Assembly: GCF_016919065.1 (NCBI RefSeq)
Contig: NZ_JAFFQA010000009.1
Location: 62,001 to 126,000 of the forward strand
DNA from: Desulfobulbus rhabdoformis
Lineage (GTDB): Bacteria > Desulfobacterota > Desulfobulbia > Desulfobulbales > Desulfobulbaceae
DNA length: 64,000 nt
Direction of reading: 5' to 3'
The notes under the pieces were generated by a model, which saw nothing but the letters and a program-made list of their open reading frames with translations, was not told where the DNA came from and ran no database searches. Made by a program: the position numbers and the translations under genes. Below, piece after piece: positions 8,886 to 18,302 of this stretch; the first letter of the stretch is position 1, and the number at the start of each line of letters is the position of its first letter.

Positions 8886-8976
8886 GGGTGTCTTGAATAA
8901 TTAGATTTTTCAATCAAGGCCAGGTAAGCGCCAGACTCCGCGGGCTTGGCAGAAAAAGCAATTATTCAAGATGCCC
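8886..8976. repeat. MITE-like element, copy 1 (91 bp)
   Basis: The left end GGGTGTCTTGAATAATT matches, inverted, the right end AATTATTCAAGATGCCC. Subterminal TTTTTC is also shared. The interior holds a GGTAAGCGCCAGACTCCG unit found again in the copy at 38521. The element fills the gap between the decarboxylase and hlyD stop codons. It carries no coding sequence. Confidence 0.85.
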
Positions 8977-9082
8977 TTAAGGAATGTCTCTACGCTGGTG
9001 GGCAGGTTGGTTGCATAACCACCAGCCCTTTCCCTATTGGGGAGAGCGCTTTCACCTAACCTCACCTACATACAAGGCAGGA

Positions 9083-10123
9083 CTATTCCTCCCCTTGACA
9101 AGATGGGGACTTGGCAGTTACCCCGGAAGGATCCACCATCACCGTGACCGGCATGCCCAAACGCAACTCGTTTTGGGGGTCACAGGTGAGGATTCGCACT
9201 CGGTAGACAAGCTTGGTTCGCAGTTCGGTGGTTTCAACGGTCTTGGGGGTGAACTCTGCGGTAGAGGAGATATATCCGATCCATCCTTGGTAGGATTTAT
9301 TGGGATAGGAGTCGGTATAAATCTGGACGTTCATGCCTGCATGCAAGCTCCCCAAATCGGGTTCATTGACATAGGCACGCACATAGAGGGGATCTGTCAG
9401 AGCAAGAGTAAAGACTGGGGAGCCGGCTGACGCCATGGCACCTTTCTCAAGAATACGGGTACGGATTTCGCCTGCCGCCGGGGCATGAAGCTGCGTATCC
9501 TCCACCCGTTCACGGGCAAGGTTACGGGCAGCGGTCAAGGCCTGCAGACTTGCCTGGGCACTTTGTATATCTTCACTTCTGGGCCCTTCGACCACAAGAG
9601 AGAGCGTATCTTCGGCAGCACGCACCGAGGCCTCCAAGACCTCCACCTTTGCCCGAGCACTGTCGACATCTTGTTGGGATATACGATTGGTAACGCGCAA
9701 GACCTGCACCCGCTTCAAATTGAGCCGGGCCTCTTTCAGGCTTGCCTTTGCCGAATCAAGCCCGGCCCTGGCTTTGGTAATCTCCTGGGGCCGACTTCCA
9801 TTCTCAAGTTTAGCCAGTAATTGTGCCTGAGCCTTCCTCTCTGCCTCAAGGCGCTCGGCCTCAAGCTGCAACCTGGTGGGGTCGAGCTCTGCCACGACTT
9901 GCCCAGGTTTAACGGTTGCACCTTCATCCACTAATAAACGAGCAATGCGTCCACCATCCTGAAAGGCTAGTTGTACCTCCCGAATATCCACATTGCCAAA
10001 AAGGATGATTCCTTTCTCTTCCCCGCCGTGTTTCTTCTCGCCATTGCAGGAAACCACACAGGCACCCACAACAAACAGAAAGACGACGAGCAACCTGTGC
10101 ATTCTTGAATTATTTTTAGTCAC
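9083..10123 (-). CDS. HlyD/EmrA-type membrane fusion protein, predicted lipoprotein
   Basis: The 346-aa protein has an N-terminal hydrophobic segment ending in the lipobox VVSC (Cys26), so it is probably anchored in the inner membrane. Next come a biotinyl-lipoyl-like half (GRIARLLVDEGATVKPGQVV), a long coiled coil (about 75-190, rich in Glu, Ala, Arg) and a beta-barrel half (LHAPAAGEIRTRILEKGA). By family it links an inner-membrane exporter to an outer-membrane channel. No exporter ATPase, permease or TolC-like gene lies next to it, so it is an orphan here. The start is a GTG without a clear ribosome-binding site. Confidence 0.9.
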   Translation of the reverse strand: MTKNNSRMHRLLVVFLFVVGACVVSCNGEKKHGGEEKGIILFGNVDIREVQLAFQDGGRIARLLVDEGATVKPGQVVAELDPTRLQLEAERLEAERKAQAQLLAKLENGSRPQEITKARAGLDSAKASLKEARLNLKRVQVLRVTNRISQQDVDSARAKVEVLEASVRAAEDTLSLVVEGPRSEDIQSAQASLQALTAARNLARERVEDTQLHAPAAGEIRTRILEKGAMASAGSPVFTLALTDPLYVRAYVNEPDLGSLHAGMNVQIYTDSYPNKSYQGWIGYISSTAEFTPKTVETTELRTKLVYRVRILTCDPQNELRLGMPVTVMVDPSGVTAKSPSCQGEE

Positions 10124-10149
10124 CTTGGTATTTCACGAAGAGTGTTGGT

Positions 10150-10163
10150 CCTGAATCCGTGAC
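10150..10163. repeat. Dispersed CCTGAATCCGTGAC motif (single copy)
   Basis: An exact CCTGAATCCGTGAC followed by AGCG lies 27 bp upstream of the hlyD start, between it and yjbQ. It is followed by TTCAGGTTG, which also follows the copy at 4329-4340. Confidence 0.6.
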
Positions 10164-10244
10164 AGCGTTCAGGTTGTTTGTATCTGAAAATCCTGGATAA
10201 CCTGGGCACGAAATATTTCCCAATAAAGGTCCTATTCCCCCAGC

Positions 10245-10661
10245 TCACTCACCGATTATTTTAACTAGCACACGTTTTTTCCGGCGTCCGTCAAACTCGC
10301 CATAAAAAATCTGCTCCCAAGTGCCAAAATGGAGTTTGCCTTCGGTAATAGCCACAACCACCTCACGCCCCATGACCTGTCTCTTCATGTGGGCATCGGC
10401 GTTATCCTCATAACCGTTATGACGATACTGATCTACTGGTGCATGGGGAGCCAGCCGCTCAAGCCACTGCTCGTAATCGTGATGCAAACCGGATTCATCA
10501 TCGTTAATAAATACCGAGGCGGTTATATGCATAGCATTACACAGGAGCAATCCTTCTTCTATGCCGCTTTCACGCAAGCACTCCTCGACCTGGGGAGTGA
10601 TATTAATAAAGGCACGCCGGGTAGGCACATCAAACCACAGCTCTTTATGGTAACTTTTCAT
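10245..10661 (-). CDS. yjbQ: YjbQ family protein (UPF0047)
   Basis: A 138-aa protein of the YjbQ/UPF0047 family, a small beta-rich fold annotated as having weak thiamine-phosphate synthase activity. The family signature is clear: [18 protein letters not shown] followed by [13 protein letters not shown], then [21 protein letters not shown] and [15 protein letters not shown]. Its true cellular role is unknown. It sits alone between hlyD and the two-component operon. The true thi genes are 32 kb away. Confidence 0.92.
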   Translation of the reverse strand: MKSYHKELWFDVPTRRAFINITPQVEECLRESGIEEGLLLCNAMHITASVFINDDESGLHHDYEQWLERLAPHAPVDQYRHNGYEDNADAHMKRQVMGREVVVAITEGKLHFGTWEQIFYGEFDGRRKKRVLVKIIGE

Positions 10662-10695
10662 AACTCCAGCTCTTTTTATTGAATCAAAAACTCCG

Positions 10696-10739
10696 GAAAA
10701 ATAACGGGCAGCTTTCCTGTTCAGGTGCTCCCCGTTATT
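10696..10739 (-). terminator. Intrinsic terminator of the hybrid-kinase/HD-GYP operon
   Basis: AATAACGGG (10700-10708) pairs with CCCGTTATT (10731-10739), extended by an inner AGC/GCT pair. On the minus strand a TTTTT run follows the stem. It lies about 40 bp after the HD-GYP stop codon. Confidence 0.75.
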
Positions 10740-10777
10740 GTGACGAAAGATGCATTATGCCCAATAGAAGACAAAGA

Positions 10778-11842
10778 TTAGTCGGTATTGTTTGCGGCAA
10801 TTTGAGAAAAGGATGGTTCCACCTCTAGGAAGGCATCAATAAGCAACGGGTCAAAATGAGACCCCTTCCCTTCAACCATAATCGCCATAACTTCCTGGTG
10901 GGACATGGAACTTTTGTAGACCCGCTTGGAAATAAGCGCATCATAGACATCGGCAATGGCCATGATCCGTCCAGCAATGGGGATTTCCTCTCCCACAATA
11001 CCACGAGGATACCCGCTGCCATCGTATTTCTCGTGGTGAGAACCGGCGATCTCTTTGGCACAGCTGAGAAAGGATGTGGGCTGGCCTGCCATCTGTTCGA
11101 GATTGGCAATGACCTCTTCACCATAGAGGGTGTGTTTTTTCATTTCATCAAACTCTTCAGCAGAGAGTTTACCGGGCTTGAGCAAGATTGAATCGCGAAT
11201 CGCCACCTTGCCGATGTCATGCAACGGAGCAGATTTCCATAAAAGAACAATGTACTCTGGCGTTAAGACGTCAAGGTAGTGGCCATCGAGCACCAGACGC
11301 TCAGCCAGCAACTGGACATAAGCTCTGGTCCGATGAATGTGACTGCCGGTCTCAGGATCACGGTACTCTGCAAGCTCACCCATGGCCTCAATTATAACGT
11401 CCTTGAGCAATTCAGCTTCCCGGCTGCGTTCTTCAACCAGTCGTTCAAGGCTACTTCGATAGGCATGCAGTTCAAGATGGTTACGCACCCGTGAGCGGAG
11501 CTCGACCCCTTTAAACGGCTTGATAATATAGTCAACCCCGCCCAAATTAAATCCATGAACAACGTCCTCGGATTCAGCGCGGGCTGTAAGGAAAATAACA
11601 GGAATTGAATGGGTTTCCTTGTGCTGGTTGAGCATCTCCACAGCCTGAAACCCACTCATACCCGGCATCATGACATCCATGAGAATAAGATCAGGATGGG
11701 TGGCTCTGATGCGCTCCAGGGCCTGTTCACCTGAGGTGGCATAGGCAAAATCGCAGTCCAACTCACGCAGGTGAGACATGGCTATCTGAATATTTTCCGG
11801 AACATCGTCGACGATGAAGATAAGTGGCTTCTTTCTATTCAT
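10778..11842 (-). CDS. Response regulator with HD-GYP domain (putative c-di-GMP phosphodiesterase)
   Basis: The 354-aa protein has a complete receiver domain (about 5-120, phospho-acceptor Asp56 in DLILMDVMMPGMSG) joined by a coiled coil to an HD-GYP domain (about 150-340). The metal motif HDIGK and the signature HHEKYDGSGYPRG are intact. By family it hydrolyses cyclic di-GMP when phosphorylated. Its start overlaps the stop of the hybrid kinase by 4 bp, so the two are translationally coupled and are probably a cognate pair. Confidence 0.93.
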   Translation of the reverse strand: MNRKKPLIFIVDDVPENIQIAMSHLRELDCDFAYATSGEQALERIRATHPDLILMDVMMPGMSGFQAVEMLNQHKETHSIPVIFLTARAESEDVVHGFNLGGVDYIIKPFKGVELRSRVRNHLELHAYRSSLERLVEERSREAELLKDVIIEAMGELAEYRDPETGSHIHRTRAYVQLLAERLVLDGHYLDVLTPEYIVLLWKSAPLHDIGKVAIRDSILLKPGKLSAEEFDEMKKHTLYGEEVIANLEQMAGQPTSFLSCAKEIAGSHHEKYDGSGYPRGIVGEEIPIAGRIMAIADVYDALISKRVYKSSMSHQEVMAIMVEGKGSHFDPLLIDAFLEVEPSFSQIAANNTD

Positions 11843-13836
11843 GCATTCTTCCGGTTCACGATTCGTGATAGTTTTGCGAGCATACGGTCAACACCCATGA
11901 TATTGGGCTCGGCGGCAAACTGCAGTAAATCGCCACCAAAAGTTCTGAGCAAACCGTCTTTGTTCATCTCTCCAGCCTTGCCCACCGCCGCTCCCAAGGC
12001 GGCGGCATCGGTAAGACTGCCAGAACGGACAGCCTGCCTAAACAGCTGGTCCAGCTCTTCATTCCAGACGGCCTGAACACTTGTGGCAATCGTCACTTCA
12101 AGGGTCGTTTCATCCTGCTCACCAGTCAATCCCTGCTGTTTTTGGGGCTGCTTCCGCATGGCTGCAAACTGGTCGATGACCTCATTGAGCAGATCAAGCC
12201 GAAAAGGTTTTTGGAGAAAACCATCAAAAAGAGGGAGGTAGTCTTCCTCATCAAGCATCTCACCGGTCATAACAATCACAGGGGTAGCCTTGATTGAATC
12301 ATCCTCACGGATACGCTCGGTCACCATACGACCATCCATATCGCCGCTGAGGTTGAGATCCATAAAAATTAAATCAGGGTGCTCCTGATGGGCTTGTTGC
12401 AGTGCTTCCTCACCTGTATTTGCAGTAATGACCTTATGCGGACCATCCTGAAAAAAATCTATAAAGACATCCTTTATCAAATCAACGTCATCAACCACCA
12501 GCAAGGTCATGGCCCTTGAGGCGGGAGACTGGTCGGGTTCCATCTCAATTTCCGGTTGTTCTTTAGGAGGATCAGCGGTGGGGATCTGTGGAAAGAGAAC
12601 GGTAAAACGAGCCCCCTCCCCCGGTGTACTGAAGAGTTCAATCCGGCCACCCATCATGGTCACCAGCCGTGAGCAGAGGGTCAACCCAAGACCGATTCCA
12701 CCATAACGTTTCGCCATGGTGTCTTCCTGCTGACTGAATACCTCGAAAATTTTCTGCTGGTCGGTTTTGGCGATTCCGATACCTGTATCCTGTACAGTAA
12801 AGCTGAGGTCGTAGCAGTTTTCATGCTCTTTGGAGGCTACCCCATCGACCAAAAGCTGGACGCTGCCTTCACTGGTAAATTTAATGGCATTACTGACCAG
12901 ATTATGCAGGACCTGTTTAATACGGACACCATCAAGGACAAAGGAAATCGGGAGGTGAGGCTCGATTTGATATTCCAGGCGTATATCTTTTTCCCGAGCC
13001 TGATCCCTGTAAAGCCCCTCAACCTCACGAACCAGTGAGTCAATCCGGATAGAACTGGTCAGAATCTGCAACCGACCGGAATCAATCTTGGAGAGTTCCA
13101 TGATATCGTTAAAAATGGTCACCAGGGCCATGCTGCTCTTGTGGATTGTCTCTACAAAACGACGTTCCTTGTCGCCAATGGAAGAATTCACCAGCATCTC
13201 TGTGTACCCGATAATGGCATTCATCGGGGTACGCACTTCATGATTGATGTTGGCGATGAACTCGCTCTTCATGCGATTGGCTGACTCTTCGGCCTGGGCA
13301 ATAAAAGCGCTCGAGCTTTGCAGGCATTGTTCTTCCTCAGGAGGGCCGTACCAAAAGCCAAATCGCTGACCAGCGGACGAATAGAGACGAAAGGTCGCCC
13401 CTTCCATCCCGGCTGAGGGATGAATTGCTTTTTTAGGTGGCGTACCTGATTTGAGCACTTGAAGCAGTGGGTGCGCTGATTCACCCGGGCAGAGTTCGGG
13501 AAAGGAGCCCCCAACCAGAGACTCAGGACCAAAACGGTCTTGGGCAACCCGGTTGGCGCCTATAATTTTGAGGTGTTGATTTATTTGAATAATGGGGAAA
13601 GGTGCGCCGGCGATCAACTCCTTCTGGAGTTCCCGCTCAGCCTCCAGCTCCCGCTTACGACGTCTCAGTCCTCTGAGTTGACTCAGGCAAACTGCGGCGC
13701 TCCCCACGGCAATAAGTGCAGAGAGGCCGACTATGAGGCCAAAGGAGGCTGAGGAGAGTAACATTTCCTGAGCAGCTGATGCGGTCAAGGGAGAAAGGAA
13801 GACGAGACAGCCGCTGATCAACACAAGTTTGTTCAC
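11839..13836 (-). CDS. Hybrid sensor histidine kinase with C-terminal receiver
   Basis: A 665-aa membrane protein. A signal-like segment (1-22) and a membrane helix (about 32-52) come first, then a PAS-like region (about 70-165). HisKA follows with phospho-His199 (NHEVRTPMNAIIGY), then the HATPase domain with N-box NLVSNAIKF and G-boxes DTGIGI and GGIGLGL. A receiver (about 444-560, Asp493) and a helical tail (about 575-665) complete it. The periplasmic part is very short, so sensing is probably cytoplasmic or within the membrane. It starts with GTG and is transcribed from a strong promoter at 13881-13909. It is coupled to the HD-GYP regulator. Confidence 0.93.
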   Translation of the reverse strand: MNKLVLISGCLVFLSPLTASAAQEMLLSSASFGLIVGLSALIAVGSAAVCLSQLRGLRRRKRELEAERELQKELIAGAPFPIIQINQHLKIIGANRVAQDRFGPESLVGGSFPELCPGESAHPLLQVLKSGTPPKKAIHPSAGMEGATFRLYSSAGQRFGFWYGPPEEEQCLQSSSAFIAQAEESANRMKSEFIANINHEVRTPMNAIIGYTEMLVNSSIGDKERRFVETIHKSSMALVTIFNDIMELSKIDSGRLQILTSSIRIDSLVREVEGLYRDQAREKDIRLEYQIEPHLPISFVLDGVRIKQVLHNLVSNAIKFTSEGSVQLLVDGVASKEHENCYDLSFTVQDTGIGIAKTDQQKIFEVFSQQEDTMAKRYGGIGLGLTLCSRLVTMMGGRIELFSTPGEGARFTVLFPQIPTADPPKEQPEIEMEPDQSPASRAMTLLVVDDVDLIKDVFIDFFQDGPHKVITANTGEEALQQAHQEHPDLIFMDLNLSGDMDGRMVTERIREDDSIKATPVIVMTGEMLDEEDYLPLFDGFLQKPFRLDLLNEVIDQFAAMRKQPQKQQGLTGEQDETTLEVTIATSVQAVWNEELDQLFRQAVRSGSLTDAAALGAAVGKAGEMNKDGLLRTFGGDLLQFAAEPNIMGVDRMLAKLSRIVNRKNA

Positions 13837-13880
13837 GCGCAGGACGATCCGTTTAAGTGAGGTAAAAAAAGAGTTGATTA

Positions 13881-13909
13881 ACTATAAAGCCCTGCTAAAC
13901 GATTGTCAA
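13881..13909 (-). promoter_or_regulatory. Sigma-70 promoter of the hybrid-kinase operon
   Basis: On the minus strand TTGACA (13909-13904) and TATAGT (13886-13881) are separated by exactly 17 bp. Expected transcription start is about 13874, some 38 nt before the GTG start codon at 13836. Confidence 0.75.
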
Positions 13910-14082
13910 AAACCCTGCGCCTTTACCAATCTGGTTCTGTCGTTTTTTACCTCGGTCGGTGAGCAAAGGAAGGTTCCTTACAGACATATGCTCCCCGCTT
14001 TTCTGGTCTTTGTTCTCAAAAAAGCTCCGGCTTTCTGGTTTGCGGCATCTTCGGTGAAAATATTCAGAGGACAAGTGTCCCC

Positions 14083-15462
14083 TCAGCCGGCTTTCTCTTG
14101 GGAAAATCGACGCGCTGCACCAATAAGTCCTTCCCCCCACTGGGGAGTCCCCGAGGCAATGACATGGGTATACAGGGCCAGCACATTTTTTTTCACCAGG
14201 CCATCTCGCCCCTCAATAAAACCGGTTCCACGCTGCATACGCAAAACCAGTGACTCAGGGGGATCATCATATGTACGGACAATGGAGTAGCGAAATTCAT
14301 GCCCTTTAATTTTTGTCCCCACCGGATAAAAACTATTTTCCTGTTCAACCACAAAACTGGAGTATCCGTGCGCCTGGGGTTTACGACTGAGACCAAAGGT
14401 GACAGGAAAAACGCCGGCAAGAGGATATTCCTGCCCATCCAACAAGATAGAGCGTCCAAGAAAAATGAGGCCACCGCATTCGGCATAGACAGGAAGCCCT
14501 TTTTCCACCTCCTCGCGGACAGACTGACGAAAACTTTCGTTTTCAGCAAGTTGGCGGGCACTGGTCTCTGGAAAACCGCCTCCGATATACAACCCATCAA
14601 GGTCCTGGGGGAGTGAGTCCGAGCGAAGGGCATCAATCATCACCAAGCGCGCTCCTGCCCGTGTCAACGCTTCAAGATTATCCTCGTAGTAAAACTGAAA
14701 GGCGGCATCCCTGAGGACGCCGATGGTAACCTGGGGGGAACTGAGATGTATTTCCTCAGGCGGGATAGGAACTTTGCGCGGCATACGTTCGACAATGGCA
14801 TCCAGATCAAAGTTAGTCTCTGCCAGGGCTCCGAGTCGATCCACAGTTTCCCCGGCAGCAACAGATTCCTGGTGCGGGGTAACCCCCAGATGGCGCATGG
14901 GAAAAACATCCTCTTTCAGGCGGGGCATGATCCCCAAAACCGGAACATCGGTATAGGTTTCAATGGATTGACGGATGATCGATTCATGCCGTGGAGTGGC
15001 TATCTGATTGAGAATCACTCCGGCAATACGAATACGCGGATCAAAGGCCTCGCATCCAAGAACCACTGCGGCAATGGTCCGGGTTGTTTTGGAACAGTTG
15101 ACCACCAACAGGATTGGCAGTTCCAACTGCTGGGCCAACTCGGCAGTGGAATATTCGCCCTGGGCACTGACACCGTCAAAGAGGCCGCGATTGCCTTCCA
15201 CCACGGCATAGGCATTTCCGTAAATATGCTCCTGAAAGGTTGTGGCAATGGCCTCGTGACTCATCAGATAGGGATCCAGATTATAACAGGGACGCCCGGC
15301 AGCCATACTCATCCAGCCGGCATCGATATAATCCGGCCCCTTCTTGAAAACAGCCACCCCCCGGCCACGATTTCGCAGGGCCGCAATCAAACCAACGGAA
15401 ACTACGGATTTACCAGACCCACCACTGAGACCGGCCAACACAACACTCTTCACTCGTTCCAA
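14083..15462 (-). CDS. cobB: Cobyrinate a,c-diamide synthase
   Basis: The 459-aa protein has an N-terminal dethiobiotin-synthetase-like ATPase domain with P-loop GLSGGSGKS (11-19) and a C-terminal class I glutamine amidotransferase domain. The latter has the nucleophile Cys329 in YAECGGLIFLG and the GGGFPE loop. By family (CobB/CbiA) it amidates carboxylates a and c of cobyrinate using glutamine and ATP. The start is TTG with GAGGAA 8 nt upstream. No other cobalamin genes are adjacent and the short upstream gap holds no cobalamin riboswitch. Confidence 0.94.
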   Translation of the reverse strand: MERVKSVVLAGLSGGSGKSVVSVGLIAALRNRGRGVAVFKKGPDYIDAGWMSMAAGRPCYNLDPYLMSHEAIATTFQEHIYGNAYAVVEGNRGLFDGVSAQGEYSTAELAQQLELPILLVVNCSKTTRTIAAVVLGCEAFDPRIRIAGVILNQIATPRHESIIRQSIETYTDVPVLGIMPRLKEDVFPMRHLGVTPHQESVAAGETVDRLGALAETNFDLDAIVERMPRKVPIPPEEIHLSSPQVTIGVLRDAAFQFYYEDNLEALTRAGARLVMIDALRSDSLPQDLDGLYIGGGFPETSARQLAENESFRQSVREEVEKGLPVYAECGGLIFLGRSILLDGQEYPLAGVFPVTFGLSRKPQAHGYSSFVVEQENSFYPVGTKIKGHEFRYSIVRTYDDPPESLVLRMQRGTGFIEGRDGLVKKNVLALYTHVIASGTPQWGEGLIGAARRFSQEKAG

Positions 15463-15532
15463 AATTCAGGTTCCTCGTTCAAACACAAATAATGACATAT
15501 CACAGATGTGGAATATTTTTTCCTTTTTTACT

Positions 15533-16255
15533 TCAGGCACGCCTGGAGGACGAGGACTGTCTGCCTGCCCGCTTTCGTCCCCTGGTATCATGTTTCTCCA
15601 TGCCCAACTCGTTCCAGGCAGCCTCATACAGTCTGTTGAGACGAAATTCCAGCTCCAGGCGATACTCCTCAACCTGCTTTGGCGTTATGGAGGCCGGAAC
15701 GGATAATGGCTCACCGTGGCGCAGCAGCAGGCTGGAAAAAGGCAGGGGCAGCAGAGTCTGATCCCAACTGTTAAAACGAATATATCGAGTGCAGGCCCAG
15801 GCCATGGGAAAGACGGGCTTGCCTGATTTACTCGCTGCAAGAATGCATCCGGCCTGAGCTTTACGGGCAGGCCCCTGGGAACCATCGGCCACAATAGCTG
15901 CATTGAGTGCATGCTTTTTCATGGCGCGAATCATCCCCAACAGGGCTTTCGCCCCTCCACGATGCGCAGATCCCCGCACAGCCACATGGCCTGTGTGCTC
16001 GGCCAGGCGGGCAATGTATTCACCATCGCTTGAACTGCTCACCATGATCACCGCCGGATATTTACGCAGGTACCAGAAGAGATAGGCAAAGGAGTAATGC
16101 CAGAAGGCGGCGATACCCGTATCCTGCTGGGCATAGGCCTTAAATTCAGCACCTCCACGCACCTTGAGCCGTAAGGTGGAAAACCAGAGGGCCACCAGCC
16201 CCCAGACAAGGCGCGGCACCACAACCAGCGATGTTTTCCGCAAAAAATCAGCCAA
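15533..16255 (-). CDS. DUF374 family lysophospholipid acyltransferase-like protein
   Basis: A 240-aa protein of the DUF374/LPLAT-like group. Visible blocks are [14 protein letters not shown], the [20 protein letters not shown] region, then [20 protein letters not shown] and [29 protein letters not shown]. An amphipathic or membrane-associated N-terminus is likely. By family it would acylate a lipid at the inner membrane, possibly in lipid A or phospholipid synthesis, but the substrate is unknown. The TTG start lies inside the last codons of uvrB (8-bp overlap), with GGAG 7 nt upstream, indicating translational coupling. Confidence 0.85.
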   Translation of the reverse strand: MADFLRKTSLVVVPRLVWGLVALWFSTLRLKVRGGAEFKAYAQQDTGIAAFWHYSFAYLFWYLRKYPAVIMVSSSSDGEYIARLAEHTGHVAVRGSAHRGGAKALLGMIRAMKKHALNAAIVADGSQGPARKAQAGCILAASKSGKPVFPMAWACTRYIRFNSWDQTLLPLPFSSLLLRHGEPLSVPASITPKQVEEYRLELEFRLNRLYEAAWNELGMEKHDTRGRKRAGRQSSSSRRA

Positions 16256-18293
16256 CAGCCAACTCCATCATTTTCAGCTCCTTAATTCGATCGCGATAAG
16301 CGGCCGCTTCTTCAAAGGCAAGCAGAGCAGCGGCCTCCTGCATCTTTTTCTCCAACAGAGCAATCTCCTGGTGGAGTTCATCCACACTGTGGTAGACAGT
16401 CTGCGCTTCTGCCGTCTGGAGGAGTCCGGCTCCCTGCTGCTCATCGGCAGCCTCCCAACCCGAGGCTTTGAGATGCTGGGCCATGGAATCTTTGATCTCG
16501 GAAATAACGGTCTGCGGAGTAATGCCATGTTCGCGATTAAAACGCTCCTGAATTGAACGACGGCGAATGGTCTCATCCATGGTGTAGCGCATGGAGGGGG
16601 TAATTTTATCGGCATAGAGAATAACCGTGCCCTGGGCATTCCGAGCGGCCCGACCACAGGTTTGCACAAGGGAACGCTCAGAACGCAGGAACCCCTCCTT
16701 ATCCGCATCAAGCACAGCCACCAGGGAGACCTCCGGAATATCAAGCCCTTCGCGCAGCAGGTTGATCCCCACCAGCACGTCGTACTCCCGTTTGCGCAAG
16801 TCGCGAATCAGTTCCACCCGCTCCAAGGTCTTAATATCGGAATGGAGATAGCGCACACGAACTCCGAGATCCTCGTAATACTGGGTCAGATCTTCGGCCA
16901 TTCGCTTGGTCAGCGTGGTCACCAGCACCGCCTCATCGCGCTCGGTTCGTTTTCGAATCTCCTCCAGAAGATCGTCGACCTGAGAAGAAGCGGGTCTGAC
17001 CTCAATTTGCGGATCCAGAAGACCTGTTGGACGAATCAACTGTTCGACAATTCTCTCATCGGCCTTTTTCAACTCATAGGGCCCGGGGGTCGCAGAAACA
17101 TAGACCGCCTGATGGATACGCGCCTCAAACTCGTCAAAGCGCAGCGGCCGGTTGTCGAGGGCCGAAGGGAGACGGAACCCATAGTTGACCAGAGTCTGTT
17201 TGCGGGAACGGTCGCCGTTATACATGCCGCCAATCTGAGGCACCCCAATATGCGACTCATCGATGATGAGCAGGTAATCCTCAGGGAAGTAGTCCAGCAG
17301 GTTGGGCGGGGGAGCCCCCTCCTCCTTGCCGGTGAGATGGCGACTGTAATTTTCAATACCGTTGCAGTAGCCAAGCTCACTGATCATCTCCAGATCGAAC
17401 ATGGTCCGCTGTTCCAGCCGCTGGGCCTCCACCAGCCTGTTTTCGTTTTGAAGCTCAGTCAGGCGAAGCTGCAGCTCATCTTGAATTGAACGCATGGCGG
17501 TCTTGAGGTTATCCTGGCTGGTGACAAAGTGACTGCCGGGAAACACTGTCATCTCCTCGACGTCTTTAATCACCTCCCCCCTGAGGGGATCGATAATGGC
17601 AATGGCATCAATGGTATCGCCAAAGAACTCAACGCGAACCGCCCGATCCTCCTCATGCACCGGAAAGATATCGATTACATCGCCGCGTACGCGAAAGGTG
17701 CCGCGGTGAAAGGAGAACTCGTTACGCTCGTAGAGCATAAAGGCCAGGCGGCGCTGCACCTCTTCCATGGGATAGTCTTCACCTGCCCGAAGAAAAAGGT
17801 GCATGTTCTTGTATTCATCAGGTGATCCCAGGCCGTAGATGCAGGAGACCGAGGCGACGATCAGGACGTCTCGCCGGGTCAGCAGAGATCGGGTGGCGGA
17901 GTGACGCAGTTTATCGATGGCGTCGTTGATGGAGGAATCCTTCTCGATGTACGTGTCCGAGGCCGGAATATAGGCCTCGGGCTGATAGTAATCATAGTAG
18001 GAGACAAAATACTCCACCGCGTTGTTGGGAAAAAGCTCACGAAACTCGGCAAAGAGCTGGGCGGCCAGCGTTTTATTGGGTGCCATCACCAGAGTCGGCC
18101 GCTGGATCCTTGCAACCACCTGCGCCATGGTAAAGGTCTTTCCTGATCCGGTCACCCCCAAGAGAATCTGGTCCCGCGCCCCGGCCTCAAGACCGGCGAC
18201 AAGCTGTTCAATGGCAGCAGGCTGATCACCGGAAGGGGTAAATTCGGAGACGATTTCAAAAGGAATATCGTTTGAGTAGGTCAATGCTTCCAC
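16248..18293 (-). CDS. uvrB: Excinuclease ABC subunit UvrB
   Basis: The 681-aa protein has the full UvrB layout: helicase-like domain 1 with Walker A GVTGSGKT (46-53), the beta-hairpin region [12 protein letters not shown] that clamps damaged DNA, and the helicase C-terminal half with [11 protein letters not shown]-terminal UVR motif (about residues 640-675) binds UvrC. By family it verifies damage in nucleotide excision repair. The length is typical. It is followed by the overlapping DUF374 gene; the acetate locus lies 10 bp upstream on the same strand. Confidence 0.97.
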   Translation of the reverse strand: MEALTYSNDIPFEIVSEFTPSGDQPAAIEQLVAGLEAGARDQILLGVTGSGKTFTMAQVVARIQRPTLVMAPNKTLAAQLFAEFRELFPNNAVEYFVSYYDYYQPEAYIPASDTYIEKDSSINDAIDKLRHSATRSLLTRRDVLIVASVSCIYGLGSPDEYKNMHLFLRAGEDYPMEEVQRRLAFMLYERNEFSFHRGTFRVRGDVIDIFPVHEEDRAVRVEFFGDTIDAIAIIDPLRGEVIKDVEEMTVFPGSHFVTSQDNLKTAMRSIQDELQLRLTELQNENRLVEAQRLEQRTMFDLEMISELGYCNGIENYSRHLTGKEEGAPPPNLLDYFPEDYLLIIDESHIGVPQIGGMYNGDRSRKQTLVNYGFRLPSALDNRPLRFDEFEARIHQAVYVSATPGPYELKKADERIVEQLIRPTGLLDPQIEVRPASSQVDDLLEEIRKRTERDEAVLVTTLTKRMAEDLTQYYEDLGVRVRYLHSDIKTLERVELIRDLRKREYDVLVGINLLREGLDIPEVSLVAVLDADKEGFLRSERSLVQTCGRAARNAQGTVILYADKITPSMRYTMDETIRRRSIQERFNREHGITPQTVISEIKDSMAQHLKASGWEAADEQQGAGLLQTAEAQTVYHSVDELHQEIALLEKKMQEAAALLAFEEAAAYRDRIKELKMMELAVG

Positions 18294-18302
18294 GAGGTCA
18301 CA

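Noticed and set aside
13829..14290. A 153-codon plus-strand ORF between the hybrid kinase and cobB
   Set aside because: It overlaps both flanking genes and covers the kinase promoter; no protein features are seen.
15463..15532. Cobalamin riboswitch upstream of cobB
   Set aside because: The upstream gap is only 70 bp and shows no B12-box-like sequence.
16662..17489. A 275-codon ORF antisense to uvrB
   Set aside because: It overlaps the UvrB coding region entirely and has no family features.
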